Assembly: GCA_900596015.1 (NCBI GenBank) | Contig: UVIF01000023.1 | Coordinates: 620,001 to 684,000, forward strand | Source: Pseudomonas viridiflava | GTDB taxonomy: Bacteria; Pseudomonadota; Gammaproteobacteria; Pseudomonadales; Pseudomonadaceae | DNA: 64,000 nt | Direction: 5' to 3' | Part shown: one piece after another, positions 52,369-60,509 of the stretch | Numbering within the stretch: the stretch's first letter is position 1 | How the letters are laid out: each line of letters opens with the position of its first letter | Notes under the pieces: model-generated | What the model was told of the DNA's origin: nothing | Database searches by the model: none | Seen by the model: the letters and a program-made list of their open reading frames with translations, nothing else | Translations under genes and position numbers: made by a program

Positions 52369-52749
52369 CTACCTACTGTGATGCCAATAAAGGTACAGCA
52401 ATCCCAATGGTGCGATGAAGATTGCCAAGAACCAGCAAATAAACATCGTTATGAACTTGACGAGGAGCATCAGCAGCGCATTCACGAAGAACACGTTATG
52501 CCCAGTGATGAAGCCAATTACGCTTTCATACACAAATCTAGAGTAGGGATAGAGCAAGGTGCTTACGACTGCGATCGCTACCGTTCCAAAGTCGATTCCA
52601 TGTGGTGCGCGTGATTTCATATAAATGAAAAAGGCCGCGAACAGCGCGCCGAAGAACAGCTGCCGAGCGTAGTAGCTTGGGGTAAGGCCCCCAAATGTCA
52701 TTGCTAAAATCTGACGCATAGGATCCATCTCAGGGTCAAAAGGGTACAA
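52369..52749 (-). CDS. Hypothetical membrane protein, 126 aa
   Basis: A 126-residue protein with about four hydrophobic helices (YYARQLFFGALFAAFFIYM; FFVNALLMLLVKFITMFICWFLAI in the second half). AT-rich relative to neighbours. Position upstream of the holin on the same strand; could be a second lysis or exclusion protein. Not recognised. Confidence 0.6.
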   Translation of the reverse strand: MYPFDPEMDPMRQILAMTFGGLTPSYYARQLFFGALFAAFFIYMKSRAPHGIDFGTVAIAVVSTLLYPYSRFVYESVIGFITGHNVFFVNALLMLLVKFITMFICWFLAIFIAPLGLLYLYWHHSR

Positions 52750-52893
52750 ATCTTAGCAGTCCGCCCCCATTTCGAGTAAAGCCTTGAAATAAATGGATGC
52801 CCACATGCCAGTATTCTTTCGCATCACGTGACGACCAGCCGTACCGTGTCCAGATACGCCCGAAGGCCCATCCTGGCTGTGGCCGATTCTATG

Positions 52894-52970
52894 TGGCTGC
52901 GAGGGCTGGGTTCGAACCGGCGTCCTCCGGCTTATAAGGCCGGTGAGATAGACCACTTCTCCACCCCGAA
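52894..52970 (-). tRNA. tRNA-Ile(UAU), prophage-encoded
   Basis: A 77-base cloverleaf read on the minus strand: D-stem GAGA/TCTC, anticodon stem CCGGC/GCCGG with loop CTTATAA (anticodon TAT), T-arm GCCGG-TTCGAAC-CCAGC with one mismatch, discriminator G and encoded CCA. The acceptor stem TTCGGGG/CCTCGCA has a mismatch and a G-T pair. It would read the isoleucine codon AUA. Confidence 0.8.
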
Positions 52971-52978
52971 GAAACGAA

Positions 52979-53001
52979 AAACCCCGCACGACGGCGGGGC
53001 T
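52979..53001 (-). terminator. Intrinsic terminator of lipoprotein gene
   Basis: Minus-strand GCCCCGCC/..GCGGGG-type stem (CCCCGC with GCGGGG, loop about five) followed by five T residues, just after the lipoprotein stop and just before the tRNA. Confidence 0.65.
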
Positions 53002-53023
53002 CCTAAAAATAGAATTGGACTGA

Positions 53024-53383
53024 TCAGGCTCGACGTTCACAGCCTGGGCGTGACGTATCAATGATCAAATCGCCCTCAACCCGGAAGCCGATCATGCCGA
53101 AGAGAAACGAATGGTTCAGCTGGCTCATCACAACGTCAGTAAGCCCAACTGCGCAGCCATCTTGCTGAATGGCATGGTCCATCGCTGTTTTCATGTTCGG
53201 AATGCCGGTTGGAAAAATGATGACAGGATAGTTGTCTTCACCAATCACACGCTTGCCCTTTACGAATTTCGAAGCGTTGATGTTGTAATTCTTAGTGCTA
53301 GCGACCGTCATGTCCGCAACCCGAACTGTACAGCCGGATACGAACAAAGTAGCGAAGATTGTAGCAAGTAGTGCTTTTTTCAT
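53024..53383 (-). CDS. Prophage lipoprotein, 119 aa
   Basis: A 119-residue protein with signal peptide and lipobox VSGC (Cys18). The mature part (VRVADMTVASTKNYNINAS) is not recognised. It sits between the antitermination-position gene and the tRNA with its own terminator, so it may be expressed in the lysogen. Confidence 0.7.
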   Translation of the reverse strand: MKKALLATIFATLFVSGCTVRVADMTVASTKNYNINASKFVKGKRVIGEDNYPVIIFPTGIPNMKTAMDHAIQQDGCAVGLTDVVMSQLNHSFLFGMIGFRVEGDLIIDTSRPGCERRA

Positions 53384-53449
53384 GGATCCCTCCCTAATTA
53401 GGGCCGGGAATATAGCAAAACGACATTACACCTAAAAGCTTTCCGTACA

Positions 53450-53478
53450 AAAAAGCCCAGAGGTTAGACTGGGCTTTT
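53450..53478 (-). terminator. Intrinsic terminator
   Basis: AGCCCAG (53454-53460) and CTGGGCT (53469-53475) form a perfect seven-pair stem with A/T runs on both sides, usable in both directions. It follows the gene at 53548-54096. Confidence 0.75.
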
Positions 53479-53547
53479 GTAGTCACATCCCCTATGTGCG
53501 CAGGGATGACAGGATAAGTAAATAATGGCTCATGGGCTCAATATCTG

Positions 53548-54096
53548 TCAAGCGACATCTGCAATCAATAGCTCTTCCTCTTCCAGGATGTGCTGAGCCT
53601 CGGTCAGCGCCAGATCAACCATCGCCTCCAACCCCTTGCGAATTTCCCGGCGCCAGCGCTCCTGCGTCTTAATCGGATGGGGCTCATCGCTCCAGTTGTC
53701 CATCTCGTACCAGGCCGCCGGCAATACGTTCGTGCTGCGCTTTCCGTCAACACCGGGCAGGCGCGGCATTGCCCAGGTGACAATCGCACAATGACGGAAC
53801 CGCTCGGGCGCCGGAGAGCGGTAGCCCTTGGTGATCTCGCTGATTGCTGCATGCTTGCGTTCAGCATGGGTGGAGAACTTGGCCACCAGAGCGCGCCAGT
53901 GGTTGGTACTCAGATTCTTGTGCAGGCGGCTGAACACCATGCAGTCAACGAGGAATGCAGCCTCCTTGCCCACGATCTCGCCTTTCTGCTTGAAGCACTG
54001 CACCTTGGGCTCGAAGTCGCATCCGCCTGCGCTATTAATGGTTTCGGCTGCCAGAGCCCGAACGACAGCTGACAATACGTTGCGATAGATAGCCAT
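53548..54096 (-). CDS. Hypothetical protein in antiterminator-Q position
   Basis: A 182-residue, basic/helical protein (MAIYRNVLSAVVRALAAE, then HAERKHAAISEITKGYRSP). It lies at the end of the early right operon before the late genes, where lambdoid phages carry Q, but I see no Q-family motif. AGGGG precedes the ATG at 54096. Confidence 0.6.
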   Translation of the reverse strand: MAIYRNVLSAVVRALAAETINSAGGCDFEPKVQCFKQKGEIVGKEAAFLVDCMVFSRLHKNLSTNHWRALVAKFSTHAERKHAAISEITKGYRSPAPERFRHCAIVTWAMPRLPGVDGKRSTNVLPAAWYEMDNWSDEPHPIKTQERWRREIRKGLEAMVDLALTEAQHILEEEELLIADVA

Positions 54097-54098
54097 GC

Positions 54099-54416
54099 TC
54101 AATCCCCTGTGTAGTTCGTGCCGCCGGCGCCGCGGCGGTTGTTCTGTTCGTACTGCGCTGAAGGCCCTAACGGGGCCAGCTTGCGAAATTGCGCAAGTTG
54201 ATGATCTGCGGCCTGCAGGCGGATGCTCAGCTGGGTCACCAGCACCTCCAGCGGCAGTGCGTCGCCGGTGTCAGCCGAAACCCAACCGGACGCGTTGCAC
54301 TGCTCGCATGGCAGCTCATGGAAAACGCCCTGTACCACGGCGCGACCGCGGCATGCCGGGCACTTGGCCAGGTCGAGTTGAGCGGCGCGGAAGGCTGGTC
54401 CGTGGGTTTTCATCAT
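54099..54416 (-). CDS. Hypothetical zinc-finger-like phage protein
   Basis: A 105-residue protein with CPACRG and CEQCNASGW (residues 19-22 and 37-40), a DnaJ-type zinc-binding pair. The C-terminus is a helical and Gln-rich tail. Overlaps its neighbour by four bases. Common in early regions of Pseudomonas phages; role unknown. Confidence 0.7.
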   Translation of the reverse strand: MMKTHGPAFRAAQLDLAKCPACRGRAVVQGVFHELPCEQCNASGWVSADTGDALPLEVLVTQLSIRLQAADHQLAQFRKLAPLGPSAQYEQNNRRGAGGTNYTGD

Positions 54417-54661
54417 GCTTCACCCACCAGCCAGTCAGCAGCGCAGTCGATGTTGAAAGGCACCTTGTCGCTGTCGATTTCGAACCTTTGGCCCCCATCC
54501 ATGACGACCGTAAGCCGAGTGAACTGGTCGAAGTCCTGCTTCATCACCATGAACACCTTCGAGCGATCGAACTCCTTCCGGATTTCGGACGCTGGCTTTT
54601 GTGTGCCTGGGACTTGGAAGGTGTAGGCAAAAGCCATGGCGCTGTCAGATGAAATCTTCAT
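54413..54661 (-). CDS. Hypothetical phage protein, 82 aa
   Basis: An 82-residue protein (MKISSDSAMAFAYTFQVP, then QRFEIDSDKVPFNIDCAAD). Overlaps the recombinase stop by an ATGA. Probably translationally coupled. No domain recognised. Confidence 0.6.
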   Translation of the reverse strand: MKISSDSAMAFAYTFQVPGTQKPASEIRKEFDRSKVFMVMKQDFDQFTRLTVVMDGGQRFEIDSDKVPFNIDCAADWLVGEA

Positions 54662-55950
54662 TTTGAAACCTCGCCTATGGTTGATTCTTGAACTGGCTCG
54701 CAGCCCTTGTGCGACGCGGCTTCCAGACCGATGCTGGACTCTTTGTTTTCGACGCCCTCCAACCCGTGGATCACGCTGAATCCCTTGGCGTCTAAATGGC
54801 TGTGCCACTTCTCCAAGGCTTCGCGCTTGCGCTCTTCAACTGTGGTGTGGATGTAGGCCTGCACGTTGTGGCCCATGGCGTGGTTGATCAGCATCTCGCC
54901 GATCAGGAAGTCGATACCAAGGTCCGCCCAGCCGGTGCGGGCCAACTTGCGCAGGTCGTGACTGGTCCACTCGCCCTGCCCCAGCTGCGTGAATACCAGG
55001 CTGGCCTGACCCTCGCTCATGCCTTTGCCATGACGGGCCCGAAACAGGTATTGCCCGCTGTAGCCGATATCGGTCTGGCGCTGACGGTACCGGGCCAGCA
55101 GTGCACACAGCTGATCGGTCAGTGGTAGCGAATGCTCGACTCGGGTCTTGGTGTGCACCGCCGGGATGTGCCAAGTGCGGTCGGCCAGGCTTATATGCGA
55201 CCAAAGCGCCATGCGTGTCTCACCGACGCGCGTGCCATGGCATAGCATCATCAAGGCCAGCATGCCGTGGGCTGGGCGCCGCTTGAAGGCATCGGCCAGT
55301 TGCTCGAGCAGATCCTGGATCTGCACACCGCGCAGCCGTGCCGCTTTGGCCTTGATCTTCGTCTTGGAGAAATCGCTGAACTTGATCCCGGCCATCGGAT
55401 TGGTGGGGATCATGCCGAGCACGAATGCCTGCCGGCATGCCAGCACCAGCAGCGCGAATATCAGCCGAACGAACTCCAACGACAGCTTCTCCTGCAGCGG
55501 CCACATCAGCTTGGTGTCGAGCGTAGCGCGATCAATCTCAGTGAAGGCCAGGCCGCCCACGCGCGGGATCAGATGGCACGCAATGGCGGACTTGGCCGTG
55601 GCCTTGCGCTTGGCGGATAGATGCCGGTCTCGACTCATCCGGTCGCTGTACCAGGCCAACAGCTCGCCCAAGGTGGCCCACGGGCATACCGCAGCGGTAG
55701 CGTTGGCATCCGCGCCCAGCCGCTGGCGGGTTTCAGGCAACGCAGCCAGCACAGCCTTGGCCGACAGATCAGGGTAGGAGCCGATCCGCATCCATTTCTT
55801 GCGCACGACCAGACTCCAGGTGCCGCGCGGGCGCGCTTCGGCAAACCGGAAGTACAGGCCGGGATGACGCGGGTCGCGCATGAGCACAGCAGAGGGGTCA
55901 TCTGCACGGCGGCGAAGCTCGGCATCGGAAAAAACGACCAGTAGGGTCAT
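54658..55950 (-). CDS. Tyrosine recombinase embedded in early operon
   Basis: A 430-residue integrase-type enzyme. A SAM-like DNA-binding domain (about 85-190) precedes a catalytic domain with Arg241 (HGTRVGE), His331 and Arg334 (HDLRKLART), His357 and the nucleophile Tyr366 (QAYIHTT). It is complete. Unlike the usual lysogeny integrase it is in the middle of the replication/nuclease operon and overlaps the VRR-NUC gene, so its job may be resolution or DNA processing rather than attachment. Confidence 0.85.
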   Translation of the reverse strand: MTLLVVFSDAELRRRADDPSAVLMRDPRHPGLYFRFAEARPRGTWSLVVRKKWMRIGSYPDLSAKAVLAALPETRQRLGADANATAAVCPWATLGELLAWYSDRMSRDRHLSAKRKATAKSAIACHLIPRVGGLAFTEIDRATLDTKLMWPLQEKLSLEFVRLIFALLVLACRQAFVLGMIPTNPMAGIKFSDFSKTKIKAKAARLRGVQIQDLLEQLADAFKRRPAHGMLALMMLCHGTRVGETRMALWSHISLADRTWHIPAVHTKTRVEHSLPLTDQLCALLARYRQRQTDIGYSGQYLFRARHGKGMSEGQASLVFTQLGQGEWTSHDLRKLARTGWADLGIDFLIGEMLINHAMGHNVQAYIHTTVEERKREALEKWHSHLDAKGFSVIHGLEGVENKESSIGLEAASHKGCEPVQESTIGEVSK

Positions 55951-56378
55951 ACAGCGACCCTCGTTGGTTCCAGGCGCAGGTAGGCCCGCAGCTGTTCCAT
56001 GGCATCGAAGTGGCCACGGCAGACGATCGCCAGATAACCCTGCTCAGTGAGCTGACGTATCCACGTGTACTGGCTGATCGATATAGCGGCGTCGTTCGGC
56101 GGTGTGGCCTTGAACTCGATGTACAGGCCAAAGAACCCGCCACGCGCCATTGGCAAGACCAGGTCCGGCACGCCGGCCTTCACGCCCTGCCCTTTCAGCT
56201 TAGCGGCGACGGCCTTGTGCCTATGCCCACCGTTCGGGACGTGGTAGATCAGCACGAACACATCCGGATAGCGCAGCTCGATCTCGCGCATGAGCGCGGC
56301 CTGCTCCCGGCCTTCACGGTCACCCGGTTTGGCACGTACCACCTTGGGCTTGAACAGCATCAGCTCGGCAGCCTTCAT
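55947..56378 (-). CDS. VRR-NUC domain nuclease
   Basis: A 143-residue nuclease. IYHVPNGGHRHKAVAAKLKGQG (residues about 44-65) and VPDLVLPMARGGFFGLYIEFKA carry the PD-(D/E)xK-like catalytic residues of the VRR-NUC family, Holliday-junction or flap nucleases. Overlaps the recombinase by four bases, a strong hint they work together. Confidence 0.85.
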   Translation of the reverse strand: MKAAELMLFKPKVVRAKPGDREGREQAALMREIELRYPDVFVLIYHVPNGGHRHKAVAAKLKGQGVKAGVPDLVLPMARGGFFGLYIEFKATPPNDAAISISQYTWIRQLTEQGYLAIVCRGHFDAMEQLRAYLRLEPTRVAV

Positions 56379-56698
56379 GGCTTAACCTTCAGGCCAGCGG
56401 CCAGCAGGCTAGCCATGTCGTACACAGGAGTTTTATGGCACATGCGGTCAATGATTTTTTCTGCGAAGTCCACATCCCACACGGCGCGGCCACCACCGCA
56501 AGCGGCATAATCCCCGATCACGGCATATGGCTCAGGAAGCTCTACCACCACCGCGGCGCGCGAGGCTTGCCAGCAGTCCATGTAGTTCTGAGTGACCCGG
56601 CTCACGTATAGGCCAGACTCGCCGCGGGCCAGGTGCATGGCCATACCGTTTTCGGATGCCCAGGCTTCGAACTGCTCTCGCATCTTGTCGCTGATCAT
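56375..56698 (-). CDS. Hypothetical phage protein, 107 aa
   Basis: A 107-residue protein beginning MISDKMREQFEAWASENGM with several Cys residues. Overlaps both neighbours. Found in early regions of related phages as a gene of unknown function. Confidence 0.6.
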   Translation of the reverse strand: MISDKMREQFEAWASENGMAMHLARGESGLYVSRVTQNYMDCWQASRAAVVVELPEPYAVIGDYAACGGGRAVWDVDFAEKIIDRMCHKTPVYDMASLLAAGLKVKP

Positions 56699-57009
56699 TA
56701 CGAGGCCACCTTCCCTTCACGAATCAGAATGTCTTGAGTGCGCATGACGCCCTCGGCGTGCCAGCGGCGAGCCGTCAGGAGATCATCTTCGCGGCGGCTG
56801 TGGCTCCGGCCATCAACGTAGTCATGGCAGGCCGAGCAAGCCCAGGCGGCCTGGAAGTCGTTCGGCTTGCAGCCCATGCCGCTTGTACCGGCTAGGCGGT
56901 AGTGCGCCAGCACGGTGGTTTCAGGGTTTCCGCTGCACACGCCCGGCACACGCACCTGGCAGTCACGGCTGCGGGCGGCCTTGGTCAATTTGGTCTGGCG
57001 GATGCTCAT
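56698..57009 (-). CDS. DUF1364-type nuclease-related phage protein
   Basis: A 103-residue protein with CQVRVPGVCSGNPETTVLAHY and WACSACHDYVDGRS, the cysteine/histidine pattern of the DUF1364 (HNH-like) phage family near lambda NinB/Orf. Start ATG at 57009, overlapping the P-like gene by four bases. Recombination role inferred from location. Confidence 0.75.
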   Translation of the reverse strand: MSIRQTKLTKAARSRDCQVRVPGVCSGNPETTVLAHYRLAGTSGMGCKPNDFQAAWACSACHDYVDGRSHSRREDDLLTARRWHAEGVMRTQDILIREGKVAS

Positions 57010-57680
57010 GGGCGTGCTCCCAATACTTTCGAACGAAGGTTTGCCAGGGCAGCACGGGCCACCTCTGGGTTGCGCGGCGCGGCCGGCGCGGCGAGCTCTG
57101 CCACCGGGACAGCACCCAGCTGCTCGCCCTTCCAGATCTTCCGGCACTGCTCCAGGTAGTGCTTCTCGAACGAGGCCATACCCAGTTCGCGGGTGAGCAG
57201 CGGCAGGCTATGGAAACCGGCGGCGGCCGTGGCGTGGTAGACGGCCGGGTGCATCCACTTGGCATCGGCGCGCATGGCTGGATGGCAGTTGCGCAGGCCC
57301 TGGGCATAGGCCTTCTCGACACTGGGCAGGCCCAGACCTTCGGGCGCAAAACACCAGCTCACGAACTCGCCGGGGGTAGGCACGAATGCCCGCTTGCTTG
57401 CGCTCACAACGCGCATCCCGTGGTCGATCTGCTCCATACGGTTGATGCCCGCGCGCATGAACTCAGCCAGCCATTCGAGTTTGGAAGCGTTCATCACAGC
57501 CTCGGTAGGCCACGACTGGCGCCAGGCGCCACAAGCGCCGCGCAGGCGCAGGAACAGGTCGTCAATAACCGCCTGGGTGGCAGGATCTACCGCCACTGCG
57601 CCGGGCTGGACAGGTGACTGATACGCTGGGTCGGTACGGCGAGTCGCGATGAGTTCGCGGACGTTGGCTGGCTTGTTCAC
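57006..57680 (-). CDS. Replication protein P-like (helicase loader)
   Basis: A 224-residue protein. LRGACGAWRQSWPTEAVMNASKLEWLAEFM near residue 45 and the helical C-terminus match lambda P, which brings the host DnaB helicase to the O-bound origin. Start GTG at 57680 overlaps the O-gene stop as GTGA. Confidence 0.82.
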   Translation of the reverse strand: MNKPANVRELIATRRTDPAYQSPVQPGAVAVDPATQAVIDDLFLRLRGACGAWRQSWPTEAVMNASKLEWLAEFMRAGINRMEQIDHGMRVVSASKRAFVPTPGEFVSWCFAPEGLGLPSVEKAYAQGLRNCHPAMRADAKWMHPAVYHATAAAGFHSLPLLTRELGMASFEKHYLEQCRKIWKGEQLGAVPVAELAAPAAPRNPEVARAALANLRSKVLGARP

Positions 57681-58441
57681 AGGCGAACCCCCTTGGCTGC
57701 CCAGTCGGTCGATTCTTCGCCCGTGGTGGCGCTTTCGGTGGCCTGACGCTTGATCCACTTGGCCAGACGGTGGTGCCAGCCGCCGTCAGTGTCGCGGATA
57801 TCAGGCTTGGCGATGTGGAAGCCCATAAACGACCCGAAGGTTTCGTCAGTGAGCACCACTGTTATCCCCATGATCTTGAGCTGGGCAGCCAGGGCGGCGT
57901 GGTTGACGGCCCATTCGGCGTGCATCGAGAAGCGCTGGCGACCTTCGGCAGATCCATCCAACGCTGCAGGGGCGGCCAGGTCTTGCTCCTCCACCACATC
58001 CGAAATCTCGTGCTGCTGCTGTTCGGTTAACTGATGGTTAAGTGATGTATTGGGTGCAATGGCTGCACCCCGTTCTGTCGTAGGTTGCACCCCGTTCTGT
58101 TGCTGGCTGCACCCCGCTCCCTCTTCACGGGGTGCATCTACTGCACCCCGCTTGAGCATCAAGTCGTACACCACCGGGCGGCGGTCATGGCGATCGATAT
58201 ACACGGCGGCCAGGGCCTGGTTGCCACGAACGATGAGGCCTTGGGCTTCGAGCAGATCGAGTTTCGAACGCACGGTGCGCTCGGACAGGCCAGTGTCTTC
58301 GGTCAGGGTCTTTGCAGACGGGAACGCTCCACGGCCGTCGGCGGCGGCATAGTTAGCCAGGCACAGCAGCACATGACGCGCGCTCGAGTCTTTGCCGAGG
58401 TCGCGGCGGGACAGTGCCCAGGACATTGCTTGAACACTCAC
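57677..58441 (-). CDS. Replication protein O-like (origin binder)
   Basis: A 254-residue protein. The winged helix (ALSRRDLGKDSSARHVLLCLA, then PSAKTLTEDTGLSERTVRSKL) is in the first 75 residues. The central, low-complexity linker (about 95-150) is encoded by the iteron array at 58064-58150. It should bind these iterons to start replication. Start GTG at 58441 overlaps the antirepressor stop. Confidence 0.8.
   Translation of the reverse strand: MSVQAMSWALSRRDLGKDSSARHVLLCLANYAAADGRGAFPSAKTLTEDTGLSERTVRSKLDLLEAQGLIVRGNQALAAVYIDRHDRRPVVYDLMLKRGAVDAPREEGAGCSQQQNGVQPTTERGAAIAPNTSLNHQLTEQQQHEISDVVEEQDLAAPAALDGSAEGRQRFSMHAEWAVNHAALAAQLKIMGITVVLTDETFGSFMGFHIAKPDIRDTDGGWHHRLAKWIKRQATESATTGEESTDWAAKGVRL
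58064..58150. repeat. Origin iterons inside the O-like gene
   Basis: TGCACCCCG occurs at 58064, 58086, 58108 and 58142, and once inverted at 58128-58136. The first two copies share TGCACCCCGTTCTG. Copies are 22 bases apart, two helical turns, as in lambda ori, where iterons also lie inside O. The AT-rich stretch 58021-58060 could be the unwinding element. Confidence 0.75.
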
Positions 58442-59184
58442 AGCGAGGCTCCAATATTCTTCTCGGCCAAGCACGCGAGGCCTTTCGGGGTGATGAGGGG
58501 TTGGTAGGCAGCACGATCGGCACCGGTCTCAAAGTCAGGCTTGAGCTGGGTGACCTTGTGCACCATGAGGCCGGCGGTGATGAGCGGCTGATAGGCGATC
58601 CAGCGGGTGGAGCTACCACGGTGGAATATCCAGCGGTTGGCCTGAAGCCACGTGAACAGCTTCGAAGGGGCGATATGCAGTTGCTTGGCCGCGTCGGTGA
58701 TGCATATGGCGCCTTCGGCGGCAGCCAAGCGACGGATCGCGGCAACCTTCGGGGCCTGCAGCAGGATCACGCCGAGCAGTCGCTCGTTCTCTTCGGCCTT
58801 GTCGGCGGCCAAGCGCAGAGCCTCAACGTAAGTCTTGGGAATCGACTGCTGCTGGGCCTGGCTCTCGAGTTCACGCCAGCGGCGGATCACCTTCATGCGC
58901 AGTTCAGCACTGTAACCTGTCAACAGGCAGTCGGTGTGCTCGCGGTCCAGTAGGTACTCGGTCTGCTTGCGGTTCTGCGCTTCCAGATAGATGCATCCAA
59001 GTTTGGATGCATCCTCTTTCAGGTCGGCGAGCATTGAGAGGATGTCGCGCCTAACGTGGAAATGATTCTTTCCGGTCAGACCGGCGATCGCGCGCGACGA
59101 CATGAAATGACGCGTCATGGGATGATGATTGGGCATAGATGACGAATCATCAGAGCTATTGCGGGGGGCGATCTGGATGTGCAT
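58438..59184 (-). CDS. Phage antirepressor/regulatory protein, Rha and KilAC-like
   Basis: A 248-residue protein. Residues 20 to 105 are Rha-like (MSSRAIAGLTGKNHFHVRRDILSML, then NRKQTEYLLDREHTDCLLTGYS), and residues 130 to 240 are KilAC-like (ITDAAKQLHIAPSKLFTWLQANRWI, then YQPLITAGLM). Such fusions act as antirepressors or early regulators. It is the first gene of the leftward early operon after cro-like. Confidence 0.8.
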   Translation of the reverse strand: MHIQIAPRNSSDDSSSMPNHHPMTRHFMSSRAIAGLTGKNHFHVRRDILSMLADLKEDASKLGCIYLEAQNRKQTEYLLDREHTDCLLTGYSAELRMKVIRRWRELESQAQQQSIPKTYVEALRLAADKAEENERLLGVILLQAPKVAAIRRLAAAEGAICITDAAKQLHIAPSKLFTWLQANRWIFHRGSSTRWIAYQPLITAGLMVHKVTQLKPDFETGADRAAYQPLITPKGLACLAEKNIGASL

Positions 59185-59321
59185 AATTGGTCCCACGTTT
59201 GTTGTTGAAGAAGCCGCCCTGCCAGGCGGTTTTTTTTCATCTGCAGTTTTGTTACTGGTTAAATCAACAGCCCTTTAAGAGGAACTGTTCGCAGCCCTGC
59301 TTTAAACTCATAATTCGCCCA

Positions 59322-59540
59322 TCAAGCAGCTGTCTTCACAGCCGGCGGAAAAGCATCGTCAAGTGCGCACTTAGCCCCGAGCACGTTCAGTGCTTTTACA
59401 ATCTGTCGAGCCTCTTCGAGTCCTGGACACCGACGGCCAGCCTCATAATTGGCTAACCTCGACTGATTCCAGCCCAGAGACCGGCGAAGCTGAGCTTGCG
59501 TGATTCCGGCTTTTTCTCGAATTTTGCGAACCTGATTCAT
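59322..59540 (-). CDS. Cro-like helix-turn-helix regulator
   Basis: A 72-residue XRE helix-turn-helix protein (IREKAGITQAQLRRSLGWNQSRLANYEAG). It is divergent from the cI gene across the palindromic operator and heads the early lytic operon, so it is the cro equivalent. GAGG nine bases upstream supports ATG 59540. Confidence 0.8.
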   Translation of the reverse strand: MNQVRKIREKAGITQAQLRRSLGWNQSRLANYEAGRRCPGLEEARQIVKALNVLGAKCALDDAFPPAVKTAA

Positions 59541-59573
59541 CAGCTCGATCCTCAATAACGTGCACCAAGGATA

Positions 59574-59588
59574 AACACGCATCGTGTT
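59574..59588. promoter_or_regulatory. CI/Cro operator palindrome
   Basis: AACACG CAT CGTGTT: perfect six-base inverted halves. It lies between the divergent cro-like and cI starts. Weaker half-sites follow at 59596-59610 (AACACAATA). Such palindromes are typical repressor sites. Confidence 0.7.
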
Positions 59589-59646
59589 AAAGGCAAACAC
59601 AATAAGTGAGAGCCGGAATATTTCATTTCGTGATGAAATCCCGCGC

Positions 59647-60468
59647 ATGAACGAATCTTTAGGTCAGCGCATCAAGCGCTTGAGAAAATCAGCAGGAATG
59701 TCCCAGGCCCAGCTGGCTGAGGCTTGTGGCTGGAAATCACAATCGCGTGTTGGGAACTACGAGGTTGGTACTCGCGAGCCGACGCTTGCTGATCTGGCGG
59801 CTATGGCCAAAGCCTTACGCGTGGATCAATCCGAAATCCTGCTGACGTCCAAGCCAGCAGACTCCGGTGCACCAGACCATGAAGACGAGCATGTGGTGAC
59901 AACCTCGGCGGCAGATCAAGTGAAGCAGATGCTTTCAAAGGTCAAAGGTCTCACCGCCGCTGCGCACGACAGGATCGTAGCCGCTGCCGAGGAAGCATCC
60001 ACCCAGGTCATCCCGGGTGACTTCCAGGCTCTACGTCCGCGCAATGAGGAGATAGTCATCCCTCAGTACGATGTACGAGCTGCAATGGGTCATGGTCAGG
60101 TCCCGCCCGACTACAACGAGACCGTGCGCAACCTGGTTGTGCGTGAGGAGGTACTACGGGAGAAAGGCGTGACCTATACCTCCGCGACGTCTCTGGCGAT
60201 GATCACCGGCTGGGGCCAGAGCATGGAAGGCACGATCAATGACAAGGACCTGGTCATCGTTGATCGTGGCATCACTGAATTTATCGGTGAAGGCGTCTAC
60301 GTGATCACCTGGCATCAAGAGCTTTACATCAAGCGCATCATGCGGTTGGACGAAGAAAATTACCGGCTGATTTCGGATAACCAGCATTATGAGAATCAAA
60401 CGGCACGGATTGAAGATGTCACGATCCACGCGAAGGTGCTGCTAATTTGGAACGCCCGCAAAGCATAG
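59647..60468 (+). CDS. CI-like repressor with S24 peptidase domain
   Basis: A 273-residue repressor. XRE helix-turn-helix in residues 5-60 (MSQAQLAEACGWKSQSRVGNYE), hinge, then an S24/LexA-type self-cleavage domain with Ser192 in TGWGQSMEG and Lys229 in LYIKRIM. RecA-stimulated cleavage at the hinge AAMGHG would induce the prophage. It keeps the lysogenic state and should bind the operator at 59574. The ATG at 59647 follows the last upstream stop. Confidence 0.9.
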   Translation: MNESLGQRIKRLRKSAGMSQAQLAEACGWKSQSRVGNYEVGTREPTLADLAAMAKALRVDQSEILLTSKPADSGAPDHEDEHVVTTSAADQVKQMLSKVKGLTAAAHDRIVAAAEEASTQVIPGDFQALRPRNEEIVIPQYDVRAAMGHGQVPPDYNETVRNLVVREEVLREKGVTYTSATSLAMITGWGQSMEGTINDKDLVIVDRGITEFIGEGVYVITWHQELYIKRIMRLDEENYRLISDNQHYENQTARIEDVTIHAKVLLIWNARKA

Positions 60469-60509
60469 TTAATTAGATATTAGAAATAGATTTAGCCAGG
60501 GAGCAAACA

